Shown in pieces: positions 23,679 to 36,482 of a DNA stretch of 64,000 nucleotides; within the stretch, counting starts at the first letter, position 1; each line of letters starts with the position of its first letter. The notes below the pieces were generated by a model. That model searched no databases and was not told where the DNA came from. It saw only the letters and a program-made list of their open reading frames with translations. The translations under genes and the position numbers were made by a program. Source of the DNA: Stenocarpella maydis (Eukaryota; Ascomycota; Sordariomycetes; Diaporthales; Diaporthaceae); NCBI GenBank assembly GCA_002270565.1, contig NQMI01000020.1, forward strand, positions 124,001-188,000, read 5' to 3'.

Positions 23679-24224
23679 AATAATCAGGGTACCTCAATAC
23701 ATGGCAATTCCCCACCCACTCGGGTGTAACGAATTTTCAGCCGTCCCGTTGCAAGTTCCTGAAACGAAAATTTCAGTTAACACATGCCCGTAAAGTACAC
23801 CAGGCTACGCACAGTAAACATGCACAGGTCTTCACTCGGGTGTATTTCGTGCATTAACTTTGGTTGGAATAGACTGGAACCCCCAACGGTCTTGTTAGCA
23901 ATAGACGAGGAAGAAAGTTAAAGTGGCAACCATGTGGATTGTGTACTAGATGCCATAACACCAACGTCATGCCTACGTCCACAAAGGTGATACAGGTGCA
24001 GACTCAATCACTCAATAACAACGTCAACATTCCCTCAAGAGAAGGCCACATGTCGATCACGCCCTCTCCCCTCTCCACATACATATGTCGCCCGGCCGAG
24101 CTCTTCTTCCCCTGGAGCTCTCACATGCGCACCTGTCTTCGGTCCAAACAAGCCGGCCACAACAGGCACAGGAACCCGCGACACCTTGCCTTATACCTCG
24201 ATAAAACAATCCCACCACCGAACA
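23679..24224. other. intergenic, promoter side of the small mitochondrial gene
   Basis: GC content recovers here after the transposon. A 12-base motif, CACTCGGGTGTA, occurs twice (near 23718 and 23835). I see no gene. Confidence 0.5.
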
Positions 24225-24774
24225 ATGTCCCCCACGCGCGCTCTGCGGCTAGCCCCCCTGGCCCCGCGCCCCAGCCTGTCTGCCTCATACCGAGCCCAGG
24301 CCCAGGCCGCATGCCCCGCCGCCCTCTTCCAAACCCGCCACTACGCCGCCAAAGGCGAGGGCGAGAAGGACGACCTCGGCGGCCCGGGCGGACAGGAGCC
24401 CCCAGATCCCCAGGCGCGCGCGGAGCAGAACGCGTACGTCGTCCTCCCCCCTCCCCCCCCCAAAAAAAACCACCGCCAAGGAGAGCAGCGGCCACTAACA
24501 GTCAGCCGGGAGATGCGGAAAAAAAAACAGGCGCCTGCGCAACACGGTCATGTTGGGGTCGGCGGTCGCCGTCGCCGTCCCCATGTTCTACATGATCGGC
24601 AGGCCGCGCAAGGTCGCCGAGAAGGAGCTCCAGGGCAACCTGACGGGGCGGGTCGCCGGGCACGACCCGGCCGAGCCCCTGGAGAGGCTGGCTGGCGGGG
24701 TTCCGGGCGGCCGCCGGGAGCAGCGGGACCAGTGGCAGGGCGGGCCCGGCCAGGATATGAAGTCTGTGAGGTAG
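24225..24774 (+). CDS. small mitochondrial-type membrane protein, function unknown
   Basis: Two exons, 24225-24433 and 24531-24774, encode 150 aa. The donor is GTACGT, a CTAAC branch site lies in the 97-bp intron, and the acceptor is AACAG; the join reads EQN-A-RLRNTVML. The N-terminus is rich in Arg, Ala and Ser, lacks acidic residues for about 45 residues and includes RHYAAK, which together resemble a mitochondrial presequence. Exon 2 starts with one predicted membrane segment (VMLGSAVAVAVPMFYMIG) followed by a basic GRPRK. The remainder is charged and Gly-rich. Size and layout suit a small inner-membrane or respiratory-complex accessory protein, but I do not recognise the family. It is the first intact gene to the right of the transposon. 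Confidence 0.7.
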
Positions 24775-26915
24775 GGCTGTTGGGGCTCCCGGGCTTCGAG
24801 GTCGAGGGCGCGTGGATGTCGGGGGAAATTGGGCATGTCCTGTCGCCGGAGGATTTGGCTTCTGGGCCGCGATGTAAAGCTTTTGGCTCGCACTCCTGGC
24901 CGTTCGCCCCGTTGGGAATATGCAGGGAGGAACCCCTCTCCTCTTAAAACGAGAGCTCGAGATAGGGTCCGTGACAAACAACCTGCTCATGACATCCGGT
25001 ATTTTGTGTTCCCGACTCGCGGCAGCTGTTCTGCAAGCTCTTTCGCTAGGTGGGCCCTTGCCGCCTGAAGTGTGAGAGACGTGGTCTGGCAGCACAAATA
25101 CCACGCCTCGCGGAGGTGGTAGCTCCATTACCTTGTTCAGGAGACCGGACGAACAAGTATCGCACGTGGCAAGAATCCCAGGAAAATCAGGACTTGATCT
25201 TCAACCGCCGGCGACCATGTGGTCAGTTCCCGCCAAGGTACCTAGGTGGTATAAACCTCGGAGAGCCGCCAACATTCATGCAGCTCAGCGCAGACTTGTC
25301 CAGCTCGATGTTATATGACAAGATGCCCCTGGAGACTCGAGATCCTGACCAAGTCGAGTTACGTTCTCACGCATGCGGTACCGCACGAGACGCCGAATAT
25401 AAGCATGTTGAGACAGATTTGGGAACCCTCACCGAACTGACCAGCAGATGCGGCGGCACCTTGCGGTCTGACCAAGCAAGTGTCTTTCTCGGCATGTACA
25501 ATGCGGTGCTCACCGCCACTGCGGCTTGGAACACGGTAAAAAGCAAACTACCGGGGGGGGAAACACAAAATACCGGCGGTGCACTTGACAGCCTAATATC
25601 TGGTATACATCTTTTACCCCAGATGGTGGTTTTGGAATGTTTCCTGGGTGCTCAAGAAGCCCATTCTCGCTATGATATAACGTGGGCGCCCCACTTTCGC
25701 CGCACCCCCGGATTCGCCGCACAGCCACAGCCATTTCAAACTCTACTATCAAGTCCAATCTAAATATTAAAAATTAGGTGATTTATAATATAGATTGATA
25801 ATATTTAAAACATTATTAACATGTTCCCATTTCTTTAGAATAATTCCTAAGCGTATAAAGACTACCTCTATATAATTAATTCTCAACGACAGTGAAATCA
25901 TGGCTTGGCTTAAAGAGCACTGTCAGAGGTTCAGTGGAACGGATGCAGGTACAAGGCTTTCCAAACTATCGTGACACCTATCGATCTGGAGCCGGGAAAC
26001 TCAAAGTTGAAGACATCTGATGCGTCTCCCAGATATCCCGTCTTGAACACAGATCACTCTAAGAAGCTGGTCCGCGCTTCGGCGCAGTTCCAAAAACATT
26101 CCAGCGTCGAACACACGCAATAGGCTTGAGTATGGATTTCAAAAATGCTGATGATGAACCAGACAAAGTAGCATATCTCATAATTGCTCAGACTCGTGCT
26201 CGGCACTCCAGCGGTGCTTCAGGGTCCATAGGAGCATCATCGTCCGAAAAGGAGACATCTGGTGCAGGAAATAATTCTTCAAGGGGGAAAAAAAAAGCAG
26301 CCCAAAGTGGCAGGTGGAATCCAGCAAGGGGGGTTAAAAAGTGAAAGGCAGCGCAGGTAGCTTAAAGTCTGGTGCAGGCAGCAGAGGAGGCTCCTCCGGG
26401 CTCAGAGCAATACTTATGCAGATATTCAGATTGAATTGGAATTCCCCAAGCCTGTTGCATTCCCAAGCTCGGAGAGGTCACTCTATCAGAGTGCGACGTC
26501 GCACAACCATGTCTCATTGCTTGCCTCCTGGCGCGAAACGCTAAACCTAAACCCAATTGGCACTGCCGTGTTGGCCCGTTGGGGTTAGGCCGTCATTTAT
26601 TCCTCCCGGACAACGTCGCACTGCTGAAGCCATCTGCACCCGTGTCTGGCTGGGCCTCCGCTGACAACAAGGCTCTCGATAAGCATGGCACGGGACCGAG
26701 GCCATGGCAGCAGTGCGAGTCTCAGCTCAGGACCGGCGGCTGCCGGCCACACGCGCGAGACGAGACCGCTGCTGGCGGGGGTGACAGACGCAGCACACGC
26801 GGAGCCACGCAGCATCTCACCACGCCGCCAGGACGGCCACCTCCACACCAGCTACAGCACATTTACCACCTCGACGTCGTCGGCCAGGGGCAGGCCGCCA
26901 GCACCACCGCCCACC
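24775..26915. other. intergenic, with low-support open frames
   Basis: The longest frame (25050-25763, +, 237 codons) has no domain or splice pattern and is not accepted as a gene. An AT-rich patch at about 25760-25880 may be an old RIP-affected repeat. The last 200 bp are the probable 5' leader of the sugar transporter. Confidence 0.5.
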
Positions 26916-28681
26916 ATGGCAGGTGGAGACCTCACCAGGCATCCCACCGCGCAAGACGCAGGGGACACCGCCACCAAGCCCGCCGTCGGACAGACGACCA
27001 CGACGGCCCACGCCATCCAGGCCGAGCACGAGCTCACCTTCACCCAGGCATGCCGGCTGTACCCCAGGGCCATCTTGTGGAGCGCCTTCGTCTCGCTGGG
27101 CGTCGTCATGCTGGCCTTTGACCCCCAGCTCCTGGGCAACCTGTACGCGACGCCCCAGTTCCAGCGGGACTTTGGGCATCCCTACGGGGACGGCTACATC
27201 ATCCCGGCCGCCTGGCAGACCGGCCTGTCCATGGGGAACCCCGTGGGCCAGGTCGCCGGCGCCCTCGTCGCCGCCTACCCGATGGACCTCTTCGGCCGCA
27301 GGCCCACCTTTGCCGCCTGCGTCGTCCTGACCGGCGCGCTCGTCTCCATCCAGTTCTTCGCCCGCACGCTGCCCGTCCTGCTGGCCGGCGAGCTGCTGGG
27401 GGGCCTGGTGCTGGGGTGCTACGTCGTCATCGCGCCCGCCTACGCCAGCGAGGTGTGCCCCGTCGCGCTGCGCGGCCACCTCGCCAGCTACGTCAACCTG
27501 TGCTTCGTCGCGGGCCAGCTCATCGCCAACGCCGTCACCGCCGCCACCCAGGCCCGGGCGGACCACTGGGCCTACAGCCTGCCGTTCGCGCTGCAGTGGG
27601 TCTGGGTCGCCGCCATCCTCCCGGGCCTGCCCCTCGTGCCCGAGAGCCCGTGGTGGCTGGTCCGCCAGGGCCGGAGGGCCGACGCCGAGGACTCGCTGCG
27701 GCGCCTGGCGAGCGACAAGGTCGACGTCGCGGCGGCCCTGGCCGTCATCGAGGAGACGGACCGGCTCGAGATGGAGCTCGAGTCGGGATCTACCTACCGG
27801 GACTGCTTCAGGGGCGTGAGCCTGCGGCGGACCGAGATCAGCTGTGGCGTCTACTGCACCCAGGTCCTGAGCGGCATCTACCTCATCAATTATGGCACCT
27901 ACTTCTTCCAGCTCGCCGGCCTGCCCACGAGCATGGCTTTCGGCATGGGGATCGTGTTCCTGGGTAAGCCCCTGGGCCTTTGTTCCTCGCCCGTGTCTTC
28001 TTGACCCTTGTGGCCATCGACCCGCCCCTCCGTTCCCGTCCCGCCCTTCTATCTTCACTCCTGATGCTTCTAACCCCCTTGCCTCTCTTCCGGCCTGTTG
28101 CCCCGACCAGGCTGCCCGCATACCGGCCGGACACTAACCTGACTCCTATAGCTGTCGGTTTCGTGGGAACAGTCCTCTCCTGGTTCCTTATTGTCCGCAT
28201 CGGCCGCCGGACCATCTACCTCTGGGGCCTCGGCGCCCTTGCCGTCCTCATGCTCCTCGTCGGCATCCTGGACTGCGTCCCCGGCCGCCCCGGCGGCGTC
28301 GCCTGGGCCGAGTCCTCGCTCCTGGTCGTCTGGAACCTCGCCTTTGACATGTCCGTCGGCCCCATCTGCTTCATCATCATCTCCGAGGCGTCCGCCACCC
28401 GCGTGCGGTCCAAGTCGATCGCCGTGGCGACTGCCTCTCAGGCTATCGTCGGGATCGTGATGACGGTTGGTATCCCGTACATGATCAACCCGGACGAGGC
28501 GAACATGCAGGGGAAGCTGGGGTTCTTCTTTGGGGGGCTGGCGGCATTGTGCTTCCTCTGGGCGTACTTCCGCATCCCCGAGACCATGGGACGGACCTTT
28601 GAGGAGCTGGATCTCTTGTTTGACAGGAAGGTGCCTGCTAGGGAGTTCAGGAACTACCAGTTTCACCTGTCAGATGATTGA
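26916..28681 (+). CDS. MFS sugar porter (general hexose or alpha-glucoside transporter type)
   Basis: Two exons, 26916-27963 and 28152-28681, give 525 aa. The 188-bp intron starts GTAAGC and ends CCTATAG, and the join gives VFL-G-A-VGFVGT. The ATG at 26916 (context CCCACCATGG) is preferred over an in-frame ATG at 26685 whose extra 77 residues look like leader. Sugar-porter signatures are MDLFGRRPT after TM2, PESPWWLVRQGRRADA after TM6, IGRRTIYLWG after TM8 and PETMGRTFEELDLLF at the end of TM12. About twelve membrane segments fit. The protein should be a plasma-membrane proton symporter. Fungal maltose or glucoside permeases share this layout, but the substrate cannot be read from sequence. 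An acid trehalase lies 2 kb downstream on the other strand; a functional link is possible but not shown. Confidence 0.92.
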
Positions 28682-30623
28682 TGGCAGGAGGAGTCCGGAG
28701 GGGGGTCAACGAGATGGCGGGCCTTTTGGAGCAGACGGCAGGACTGAGATGAAATGAGAGCCACACCTAGTGTTCATCGCCAGAGAAAGGTTCGCAAGTG
28801 TCGGAGCGGGTGACGCGTTGCCCCTTATTTGTTGCCCTCCGTATCCCGTCACTCATTCGGGCCGGTCATTCAGGCAACCAGTTGACAGAATCAGCAAGAC
28901 GAGAAAGCTAAGTGTGTATGTAGTACGAGCCACGTCGGTTGGCGGCGTCAATTGTGAGGCTACTCGCCTTCAATGAGGGATGGCTCGGATGGGATGATTC
29001 CTTGGCCTGTCGCCCGCACGAACACGCGTTTTTGTGAATGCTGCGAAGCTGCTTGCATGGCATAAACCAGGGGGGCAAAGAAGAAAACGAGAATCAGCAG
29101 GCTCGAATATCCTTGCCACCCACACCCTTCGTATACTTGCATGCTTGCATTTCCCTGCTCACATTCCAGACCAATCAGGCCTCCCTCCATCGTCAAGCCA
29201 TGGCCAGCACCGCCAGGTACGGCCTCAAGGCCCTGATGATAACTGCATGCAGAACCTACTCTGAGCCCGGCTGCACCTGCAAGTCCCAGGCGGAGCAGAT
29301 GCGAATCAAACTCAACCGCAAGCGTAGGCCAACACACCGGCTCGGGCAAGCAGGCCACAGCCCGATCTGCCTTGACCTGGACAAACACCCCATCCCTGAG
29401 CGCCCGGGAAACAGCGGAGGCGATAACAAGATTCGAGATGATGGGCACTCCTAGCAAGTGGTGGAGGTGGCGTTCAAGGTTAGCCCGGCCCTCAGCCCCG
29501 GCCCTTTCCCGTCCGTCCAGCACGGGCTAAAGACTAGGCAGCCTCTCCGACGAGGTTACCAGACAGGCCCTCCGAGACGAGGGGCGAGAAAATATGCTTT
29601 ATGCGCCTCCTGGGCACCCGGGCGAACCCCGATGGCCACGCTCAACCCCAGCAGCGAGAGCACCCGCGCGGCAGGTGGTGGGCTGGAGCTGGCCACCTCC
29701 GCCGCCATCTCGAGGTCCTCCTCGCGCTGTCCAAGGGCGTCAAGCCACGCATGCCTCTCGTGAGCTGGAGCTTCCAGGAATGTTCCCATCTTCAGCACCC
29801 TCGCCATCGGCTGCCTCGTACCCCCCGAGGACGGGAGGCTTGCACCTGTCGTCTCCGACAGAGAGAGACGGCCGAGGCCCTCGGATGTGCCATCGCCCTT
29901 GGACAGCGCCGAGGCTTTGACGCGTGGGCCGTCTTCCGGGGCGCCACTGCGATGGGACGGATGTCTTGCTCTCGCGCGGCTGGTCGCAGAGTCAGTGCAG
30001 TCCGGCGAGGGACAAGGGCTATTGGCTGGAGGATGGCGCGCCCAGCAGAAGGATGAGGATGGATAGCTGGTTCCGGTTTTTAACCCGGGTGCCCGGCATG
30101 GCGCTGAGCGGGAGGACGGGGATCAGGACGGTTGATGGCCCTCTGTAGAAGCGAGGCTATTTGTATGGGAGTGTTTAGTGGCGCCGCGGAACTTAGACTT
30201 AGTAAATACCTACACAAGTATGTTATGGATTGTACCCAGCCAGACTTAATTTTGGAAAGAGAGGGCACTTTCCTAGTCATCAGTCGGGACTGAGATGGCA
30301 CCGAAGGGTAACATGCTTCGACCACTCACTGGACATTTGCAAGTATGTGGCTTTTCGACGGGGGGGTTCTCCATTGTCCCCTTCAGTTAAAAGTGGTGCA
30401 TGGGTTGGTCAGATAATACCAACCGCATCTCGACCGGCCACAGCAATATCATCTTACAGTGGAAATGTACCACCGTCAAAGCCTAGGTGGACCATGCATA
30501 CTATCAGAGAGGAAATAAATATCCTTGCGGCAGCCAGGGACTTGTGACAATATCAGTCGAATGAACCATGCTTGAAATAATTGTGCCATTACCAAGAGGC
30601 TCCAATATCTTCAGGAACACTGG
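28682..30623. other. intergenic between convergent genes; possible weak gene on -
   Basis: This lies between the 3' ends of the sugar porter and the trehalase. Two minus-strand frames (29807-29556 and 29523-28960) have a somewhat protein-like composition and could be joined through a GTAACC donor near 29560. I found no domain and no convincing ends, so no gene is called. Confidence 0.4.
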
Positions 30624-33600
30624 CTACAACAGGAGGAACAGGGACGCCATGCCCCCGATGAAAGCGACAAACGGCCCACGAGAAGCGCCGGACACGCTGC
30701 CCTGGTTCTCGGCTGGCCCGCCGCCACTGCTGCCGCCTCCGTCGCCGGCCCCATTATTGTTCCCATCGGCCCCGCCAGTCGAGCCGCCCACGTCGCCACC
30801 CTCTGCGATGACCGCAAACTCCGCCACGGTCGCCCCGGCCCCGCCGTCGCCCGTGGCCTGGTTCCCCCAGATGGTCAGCATCGCATACCGGCCGCTGTGG
30901 ACCCCGCCGCCCAGCGTCACGTTGGTCGTGTTGCTCGCGTACGGGGCGATGAGCGCGGCGGCGCCGGCGTCGTAGGGGTCGCTGACGCGCACGCTGCCGT
31001 CCACGGTGACGTTTGTGGCGGCGCCGCCATCGGCCGTGGTGTTGGAGAAGGCCACGGCGTAGCCCCGGGGCGGCGCCTGCGCCCAGTCGAGCCGGAGGCC
31101 CGAGACCCGCCGGCCCGCGGCGCCCTCGGGGCCGAGGTCCACCGTGACGGTGCTCGGCGCGCCGGCGGCCGCCGGCTGCCACTTTGTCGAGACGGCGCCG
31201 TCGTTGGCCGCGAGGGGGAACTGCCCCGGCTCGAAGTCCTCGGTGCTCGTGGCTGGCTGGCACTGGGCCAGGTTGCCGGCCCACGTCTTGACGGACCCGA
31301 TGGCGCGGTTCTTGATGGTCACGACCTCGCCCGAGGCTGGGAGCTGGTGGGCCACGCCTGTCGGGCTCATGCCGATCGTGATGGGGATGGGCGAGTCGGC
31401 GTAGGCCTGGTTGGCGCTGGGCAGGCTGCTGCCTGGTATCCTGCTGATGCTGGTGTGGGTTGCGTTGGACGTGGCGTTGATGGCGTGGCCCTGCCAGTAG
31501 AATGTCCTGTAGTCCAGGTGTGGTATCTGCGGCGGGAGCGACGGGTCGATGTTCAGAGACTCGAGCTGCAGGCGCAGGCCGAGGTAGCCGAATATGGCGA
31601 CGCGGTGTGCCCCGCCGGAGCCGGTCAGGAAGGGATACGCGGGGTGAGTCCCCCCGTTCGCGGCGTAGTCGTCTATGAGCTGCTCCGAGTACTGGAACCA
31701 CGGCGCCCGGATGTACGGGTGCGAGGCGTACACCCCGTAGGTGTATGACGAACAGCCCGAGGGGGAGAACGCGTTCGCGACGATGCTGAACACGCCGTAT
31801 GTCATGCCTGGCCCGTTCGGGGACTGCTTCCCGGCGTAGTAGTCAAGGTCGGCCAGCGAGTACGGGTTGGGGTATGCGAGGAAGTCGTCGACGAGGACGA
31901 CGTCTGCCTGCTTGACGGAGATGGAGCCGTTCATAGCAGCGTACTCCAGGATCAAGTCTGCCTCTTCTAACACGGGCACCTCGATCTTTGAGCTCTGGTT
32001 GGCGGCTGCGGCATTTGCCTCCAGTCCGAAGTTTGAGCGCAAGGCGTTTGTCCTATTCAGGTGTGTTTCGATCAGAGCCATTGTGAAGCCCGGATTGTCG
32101 ACATGGTTCGCGTATTCGTCCTGCGGTAATATGTTAACAAGGTCTTCATATGGTAGTCCTGCATCCCCTGCGGCAGGCTTACCGGGTCGGTGGCATTCGT
32201 GAGCACCCATCTCCCCGAGGTCTCGTTCCAGGCTAGCAGTTCGGAGTAGAAGGTAGCGATGGCATCGTAAACAGGGAACATCTCATCCCTGAACCTGCCC
32301 TCGTCGCCCGTGACTGCGTAGTAATTATACAGGTCGAGCCCAATGTCCCCATTGATATGGTACTCGTAGTCAAAGCACGGCCCGGTCCCTATGCACCAAA
32401 TCAGCATCGGTATCCTGCAATCACTGCGCAGTCAGGGGCGGGCTTACCTGTGCAGTTTCCAAAACGGCCGCTCGTCCAGGGGTATACTGCGCCCCCGGAC
32501 GAGAAGTTGGTGCCGTTCTGTGATGAGATGAAAGCCATCTCGGTATTCTTCTGCGCCTGTGGAAACAGCCTCGTTCTGTAGTTACCAATGGCCTTGGCGG
32601 CCTCGGGAAAAGTGACAACCAGCCCTGACGACATCCAGATATCGGCGTCCCAGAAGATCAGCCCGGCATAGCTATCAGACCCGAGCCCGCCGACGCTGAT
32701 GCTGTTCACGTTCAACATGGAATTGTTCCCGGCGGCGGAGATGGCGTTCGGGCCGACCGTGTTCTGCAGGAGCTGGAAGGGATTGGTCACGGATGTGATT
32801 TGCTGCTCGACGATGTATGGGTCATCCGGAAGTCTGCCCGTCTCTGGGAGCGAATAGTCGTCGACGGAATCCTCTGTCAGGATGCTTGCCCATTCAGCCT
32901 TGTGGGACTCGAGGAGACTGTCGAAGCCCGCTGCCGCCGCAGAAGATGAGGCCTCCCGGGCAACAGACTGTGGGTCAGGGAAAGCATCCGTTGATGCACC
33001 TCCGATATACTTTGTAATTTTGATGCTGCTTCCGCCACGTATGCTGAGTTGGGCCGCTTGTGCGATGCTTGACTGATTCTGTCCGATATCCGGGCTGTCT
33101 GTAATCGGTTGTGTGGATGAGATTCCGTCTCCTGCAAGGGTTGAATAGATATACGCCGTCACGTTGCTGATGCCATTGGGCCGAACAGCTGTCCATATCG
33201 TCCTGTTATCCGAGCCCTTGGCCTCAAAGTCCGTCCTGACGGCGGCATCCCCATCAATGACATCGGCCACAGTGACATTGAGGTCAGCTCCTGCGGCAAT
33301 GGTCAGCTGGACGGCGGCCTGATTGACGTTCAGCTTGTGGGCGAAGACGGTGTATGCAATCCCCAGAGAAGTGCCGTCCACCGGTGTCCAGGTGTAGTTC
33401 CACGACATGACGCCGGCCCTGAAGTCCACGGACGAGGTGAAGTCGGAGATCTGGGCGGCATCCACAGATGCATTCAGCGTCTGCCCCCCGACGCTGACCG
33501 TCAGGCCGGCCCAGTGCGGAACACCGCTGATGACGCTCTCGCCGCCGTACTCTTGCAGCCACTCAAAGTTGGTGCCGTTGGTGGTGGGCTGCAGGTCCCA

Positions 33601-33915
33601 GAAGCCGCTGATGGTCGCAAAGGTCTGCCTCCGGCCAAAAAGCGGCCACCCGTTGATGGCGTCCCCGTTCACCGGGCTGTCGACCTCAAAGAAGGGCCCG
33701 ACGGCGGCGAGGTTGATGCCCAGGTAGCCGTTGGCGAGGGACATGCGTGACTGGTAGTGCCCCTGGTCAAGTGTCGTCGTCTTGAGGATCCAGTTGTCAT
33801 TGTCCCAGGTCACGCCGTCGAAGCGCGTGTCGTAGGTGTCGGCGACAACAGCTGCAGCCCCCATGGTAATAAGCAGGGGGGGGATCCTCCTGGCGAGGAG
33901 GGGCACTGCCATCAT
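30624..33915 (-). CDS. ath1: secreted acid trehalase, GH65, probable GPI anchor
   Basis: Three exons (33915-32448, 32388-32183 and 32120-30624) encode 1056 aa. The enzyme hydrolyses extracellular or vacuolar trehalose to two glucoses. The N-terminus is a signal peptide or membrane anchor (about residues 1-25), followed by the GH65 N-terminal beta domain. The catalytic (alpha/alpha)6 barrel carries FWDADIWM at 421-428 and GPCFDYEYHINGDIG around 492-506, where the Glu of DYEYH is the presumed general acid. The joins restore family sequence: NCT-G-TGPCFDYEYH and NATDP-DEYANHVDN. After the barrel comes a beta-rich domain, then a Gly/Ser-rich spacer and a hydrophobic end (FVAFIGGMASLFLLL) after SGASRG, which fits GPI attachment to membrane or wall. 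There are many N-x-S/T sites. Length matches fungal Ath1. The promoter lies to the right of 33915. Confidence 0.95.
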
Positions 33916-36482
33916 GATGTTGACCTGTGCGGATGGATCGTGCAGGTATGTGCTGGTCGAGGGTCAAACAAAAGTCAGCCATGCACTGCAACGAAAACGA
34001 ATGGCGCGGGTGCTGCAGATAACTTTGGCCCACGAAGGAAGGTCGTTGCACCGGGGCAAGACATGAGGGGTAATTATTAGGGCACTGCGAGCGACAAGAA
34101 CAAGGCAGTCAAGCCACACAGAGACGCTGAGTGAACGGCAGTTAATAACAACTCTAGCACGGCAGCCAGTGAAGGAATACGGCAGCCAGGGGAGGCGGCC
34201 GGAATCGCGGATGGATGCACGTCTCTTTGACTCCAAGCCGCGAAGAGGCAAGGCTTCGGCCTAGCTTCAAAGCAAGGTCCAATTCAGTGAGTGGACTGAC
34301 GATCCTCCTTCCCCCACATTCAACAACCCCCTCGCACTGGAGCTGCACATGGCGGTCAAGGGGCCCCCAGGCCACTCTCACGTCATGCCCCGGCCCGGGG
34401 CACAGGGCAAACAGCCCGTTTTGCGGGGCCCCGAAGTGACGACAAAGTCCGCGAAGCGCAGGGAAGCGCAGGGAAGCGGCGCGATAAACACCCGAGAGGG
34501 TTAAGCGCGGCAAGGTTTTGCTGACATTGACTTATAGGAAATCAATACGTAAGCAAGTACCTAGGTAGATACGTAATAAAGGATGAGATATTGCTCCGTA
34601 CACTAGTATACTAACTAGACGAGGCTGCAGGTGAATACCTGCCAGGCATCACCGTCACGTGGGCCCCTTTGGAATGCCCAGGGGCCCTCTGGAATGCTTA
34701 TATAAGCCGGATAAATCTTACTAATGGCTGCTTCGGCAGAGGAACCGCGCTCTTAGAAGAGGCTTGGACCTTGGATTCAACTATTCATTTCGGGCCCGAG
34801 GGACCCAGAGCCCTGTCACTCTACCTGTTTCACTAGGATCCTATACTAATGCCCAACTCCACTTTTGTAGTCAATTACCGTGCAATGACCTGGTATGGTC
34901 CGTAGCGTCTCGCCCCCCACAACCCATCTCAGGAAGATGTTTGATGCTTGATTCACACCACGTAAATAACTCGAATCCTAAATTGCAAAATGTACTTCTG
35001 ATCCCGGCCGCTGCTTCGACGGGTTTGTCGCACCCTCCCATCTCTGCACTACGTTTGCAACTTGCGGGCCCCTCTCACGCGACAAATGCTGGTGGGAAGT
35101 AACTGGTTTGACCCTTCACAGGCGCACACGTGTGCCCAAATCTAAGGCCTCTGTGTCCTGAAGTCCAGCATGCGAGCCAATGATCTCATGGAATAATTAA
35201 CCAGGCATACTGGAAGCTGCTTTATGCAACCAATATCAGAACGTTCTCTTTGACGTCGGCATCGGTTCCCAAGTAATTCACATCATCATCCCGGAGAACG
35301 CTCCCCACAACATGCAGGAGGGAAGTAGCCTCTGCGTCTTCTGGGGCGTCTGTTGGGGGCGAAGCGTGTCAGGCACGCTGTCAGACTCGCTGGCCAAACC
35401 AGCCCCCGTGGCATCATATCCGGAATATTCCTCTTGGCATGAGCATGAACCATCGAACCCCTCGAGCTCCCTCAGTAGTCATAGTTAGTCAGTGGATTCG
35501 CCATCTGCGTAGTGCCTGTAAACGTCAACTGGTGACATTCCTCGGTATTCTGCTAGAATCATAATCCTTGAGGTTTAGTTCCATACGTGTGGTAACTTTC
35601 CGGTGGCTGGGTATCAACCCTACAACGCTGTGGTTACTATTATGTGGACAAGGTGGTGTTAGCAATAGTGCTTAGGTTCTTAGCTATCAACTGCTGGCTA
35701 TAGTGGGCAAGGTGTCGGCTTGTTTATAGTGAGTTGGCTCGAGTACAGTATAAATACTGCGGAAATTAAAAACCTCGTATTAATAACGTACCAGTGGTCC
35801 TCTAGAATGTCACGTAGTAGCTGGGCTAAAAATACGTCAATTTAAGTTGAGAGGGCGCTATTCTAAGAAGAGAGGGAAGAGACCAGAGCGCCCTGGGGCT
35901 AGGAGGGGCCTGTACCTGAATAATGTGTGGATGATAAATGCTTCTAGATGAACTAGTTCAGACTGCTATACAAACCACATGAATAGACAACAGACCTTAG
36001 TCAGGTGCGACACAATGAATGATCTTTGAAGGGCGAATGGCACCAGATATTTGATGAAGTATACAAAAGTCAGATTTCATCTTCAGCCGGGCTGCCTGGC
36101 TGCGGGCTGGTTTCTGTGACAGTGGCGGGGGCGAGACTCGGTGCGGCACGGTGACGTGACGCATGGCAAGGCATTAATGAGGCGCAGTGAGCAGCTTGGG
36201 CAACAAGCATATCTAGTGCTTACGTGGCGGCGCAATCTGCGTTGGCCGTGTTACCACAAAGGCGATGCATTGGGGATTAGGAGGTGGTGACAGGCTGTTT
36301 AGACCGTCGGCCGCTTGCGCCTATATGTGCTGCACCTTAGTCTTTCCACCGATAATTGCACAGCCTGGGGGCGATTTCCAGCTCCTTATCAAGATGATTG
36401 TCCCATGCCACCTGCGAACCTTGCTCGTTTTCTTTTGTGCAATGGATGGCCTGGCCACTCCTTACCTGTGACAGGACAAGTG
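33916..36482. other. long intergenic region between divergent genes
   Basis: This is 2.6 kb between the divergent starts of the trehalase and the STAND-domain gene. A TATA-like CTTATATAAGCC lies near 34698. A palindromic TACCTAGGTA-type motif, seen several times in this window, occurs near 34558. AT content is higher at 35500-35960. A + strand frame at 34764-35102 lacks an ATG and is not accepted. Confidence 0.5.

Noticed and set aside
25050..25763. 237-codon + strand frame
   Set aside because: There is no recognisable domain, hydrophobic core pattern or splice support, and it runs into an AT-rich patch.
28960..29807. Possible two-exon minus-strand gene
   Set aside because: The composition is partly protein-like, but there is no domain, no convincing ends and only a guessed intron, so it is left as intergenic.
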